From Marinilabiliales bacterium (GTDB lineage Bacteria; Bacteroidota; Bacteroidia; Bacteroidales; SZUA-534): 64,000 bases of DNA. The stretch lies in assembly GCA_003512955.1 (NCBI GenBank), contig DOTG01000004.1, positions 62,001 to 126,000 of the forward strand, written 5' to 3'. Position 1 is the first letter of the stretch. Each line of letters starts with the position of its first letter. Positions 63,087 through 64,000 of this stretch are shown here, in pieces. The notes under the pieces are model-generated. The model did not search any database. It was not told the origin of the DNA and worked only from the letters and a program-made list of their open reading frames with translations. Both the position numbers and the translations under genes were made by a program.

Positions 63087-64000
63087 TTATTGGTTGAAGA
63101 AAAATTCCTGTAACTCGTAAATATCTCCCGGCGTCAGCGTGGAGTTCATCTCAAAGATGGCATCAATAGCCTTTTGAAGCTCTTCGTGCGAAATATACCG
63201 GTCTTCGTTCAAGTCCACCTGTTTAAATTTCTCAGGAATACCCTTGGATTCCTTCTGTTCCCTGGCTTCGGTGGTTTTACTGTAAAGCTTCACCTCGCTA
63301 CGTTTCACGGCATCAGGGTCGTACAACAAAACAATCAAATGGGAATCCATAATTTTTATACCATTGGCACCTACGGCAAATGAACCTGAAGGTGTATTGG
63401 CCTGCTTGTCTAAATAATCGGGAACACCGTCCTTGTCGGTATCTTCCGGACATCCTTTAAAGTTAACTTTTACATCTTTAGGGGTTTCCGGGCATTCGTC
63501 ATTAAAGTCATCTACACGGTCCCCGTCGGAATCCTCGTTGTCGGTAATGGTAAACTTCAGGTTTTTAAAGTTTTCAACGGCCACAATTTCATCGGCAGGC
63601 GAGAACAGGTCAAATGACAATGCAACGTATGTATTCATAACCAAATCGTTCTTCCAGCCACTACCTCCGGTCACATTATCGATGTAATCGGTTACAGCTA
63701 CGTGAAAGGTAGTTCCCAACCGGCATTTCACCCGGTCCGAAACGGTTACATTTACTCCTAAGTCAATGGGTAAAGCAAAACTGGTTTTTGAATATTGTCC
63801 ATATCCGTAAAGATCAAGCTTGCGGAGGTCGGTTTCATATTTGTAATCGCGGCTGATAATCTTTCCGTAAACACCCAACCCCTCTTCCACATCACGGATG
63901 GTGCCATCGCTCCAATAAAAATAAGTTTGATCATCAGCCGATTGAAAATCGCCTTTGGGAGTGAATTGCAATATCTCTGCCCCTAACGAAATGTATGGGT
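63087..64000 (-). CDS. outer-membrane protein with TSP3/EF-hand repeats (5' truncated)
   Basis: The reading frame stays open to the window edge, so the N-terminus and signal are missing; about 304 residues are seen. The first about 155 residues alternate as beta-barrel strands (YFYWSDGT, LDLYGYGQYSKTSFALPIDLGVNVTV, NTYVALSFDLF). A thrombospondin type 3 block with DxDxDGxxD calcium loops follows (DNEDSDGDRVDDFNDECPETPKDV, EDTDKDGVPDYLD). An EF-hand-like VDLNEDRYISHEEL lies near the end. Such proteins are outer-membrane or surface structural proteins; the OmpA C-terminal domain is not present. Confidence 0.75.
   Translation of the reverse strand, partial: PYISLGAEILQFTPKGDFQSADDQTYFYWSDGTIRDVEEGLGVYGKIISRDYKYETDLRKLDLYGYGQYSKTSFALPIDLGVNVTVSDRVKCRLGTTFHVAVTDYIDNVTGGSGWKNDLVMNTYVALSFDLFSPADEIVAVENFKNLKFTITDNEDSDGDRVDDFNDECPETPKDVKVNFKGCPEDTDKDGVPDYLDKQANTPSGSFAVGANGIKIMDSHLIVLLYDPDAVKRSEVKLYSKTTEAREQKESKGIPEKFKQVDLNEDRYISHEELQKAIDAIFEMNSTLTPGDIYELQEFFFNQ

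Overview
This 64-kb window comes from the chromosome of a member of the Bacteroidota. The evidence is the promoter style (many TAnnTTTG -7 boxes), a division and cell-wall cluster with an FtsL-like protein and a PASTA-tailed FtsI, a long MraY, a SPOR protein, outer-membrane barrels and a GlsA/GlsB glycine-lipid pair. I cannot name a genus. No rRNA or CRISPR array is present. One tRNA gene (His, GTG) is visible.

Layout. Positions 1-22.9 kb are ordinary backbone: miaA, a Yip1-like protein, smpB, glpK, a GT-C glycosyltransferase, an aldo/keto reductase, a remnant of a DHFR/RibD-like gene, a PurF paralogue, a SPOR protein, a BI-1 protein, an AlkD-like protein, tRNA-His, TerC, DUF502, a GNAT/ATP-grasp fusion, an FNR-type regulator followed by a TPR histidine kinase, and a trio made of an outer-membrane protein, an M50-like membrane protein and an HhH/beta-barrel protein. 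Positions 42.55-64 kb are backbone again: glsB/glsA, a transglutaminase-like TPR protein, a WalJ-like hydrolase, the complete mraZ-to-ftsZ cluster with a MraZ-box promoter, and the 3' part of an outer-membrane protein with calcium-binding repeats.

Between them, about 22.9-42.55 kb is a visibly AT-rich accessory block. It opens with the decayed C-terminus of a tyrosine recombinase. It then runs as short units of one to four genes, many of them closed by a ~120-130 bp imperfect hairpin. Six clear copies (A-F) and two weaker ones (I, J) share the same architecture: outer boxes near xxxxAAC and GTTxxxx, a ~20-bp bulged stem, a conserved AAGTG or GGGTTTxxGTGG segment, and a large loop. This is the architecture of integron attC sites, so I read the block as an integrase-less cassette array or a related, possibly undescribed cassette system. 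The fit to the attC core consensus is only partial.

Cargo includes a 1493-residue STAND NTPase resembling Avs anti-phage sensors, a DUF5343 + HEPN pair, a DUF4143 ATPase, several unknown proteins and lipoproteins, and a frameshifted gene. It also includes self-contained regulatory modules with readable operators: Crp/Fnr + SRPBCC with a TTGAT-N4-GTCAA site; TetR + FabF with two near-identical 20-bp palindromes; and a second TetR with a membrane protein, a 4Fe-4S protein and a DUF3179 protein, beside a perfect 40-bp palindrome.
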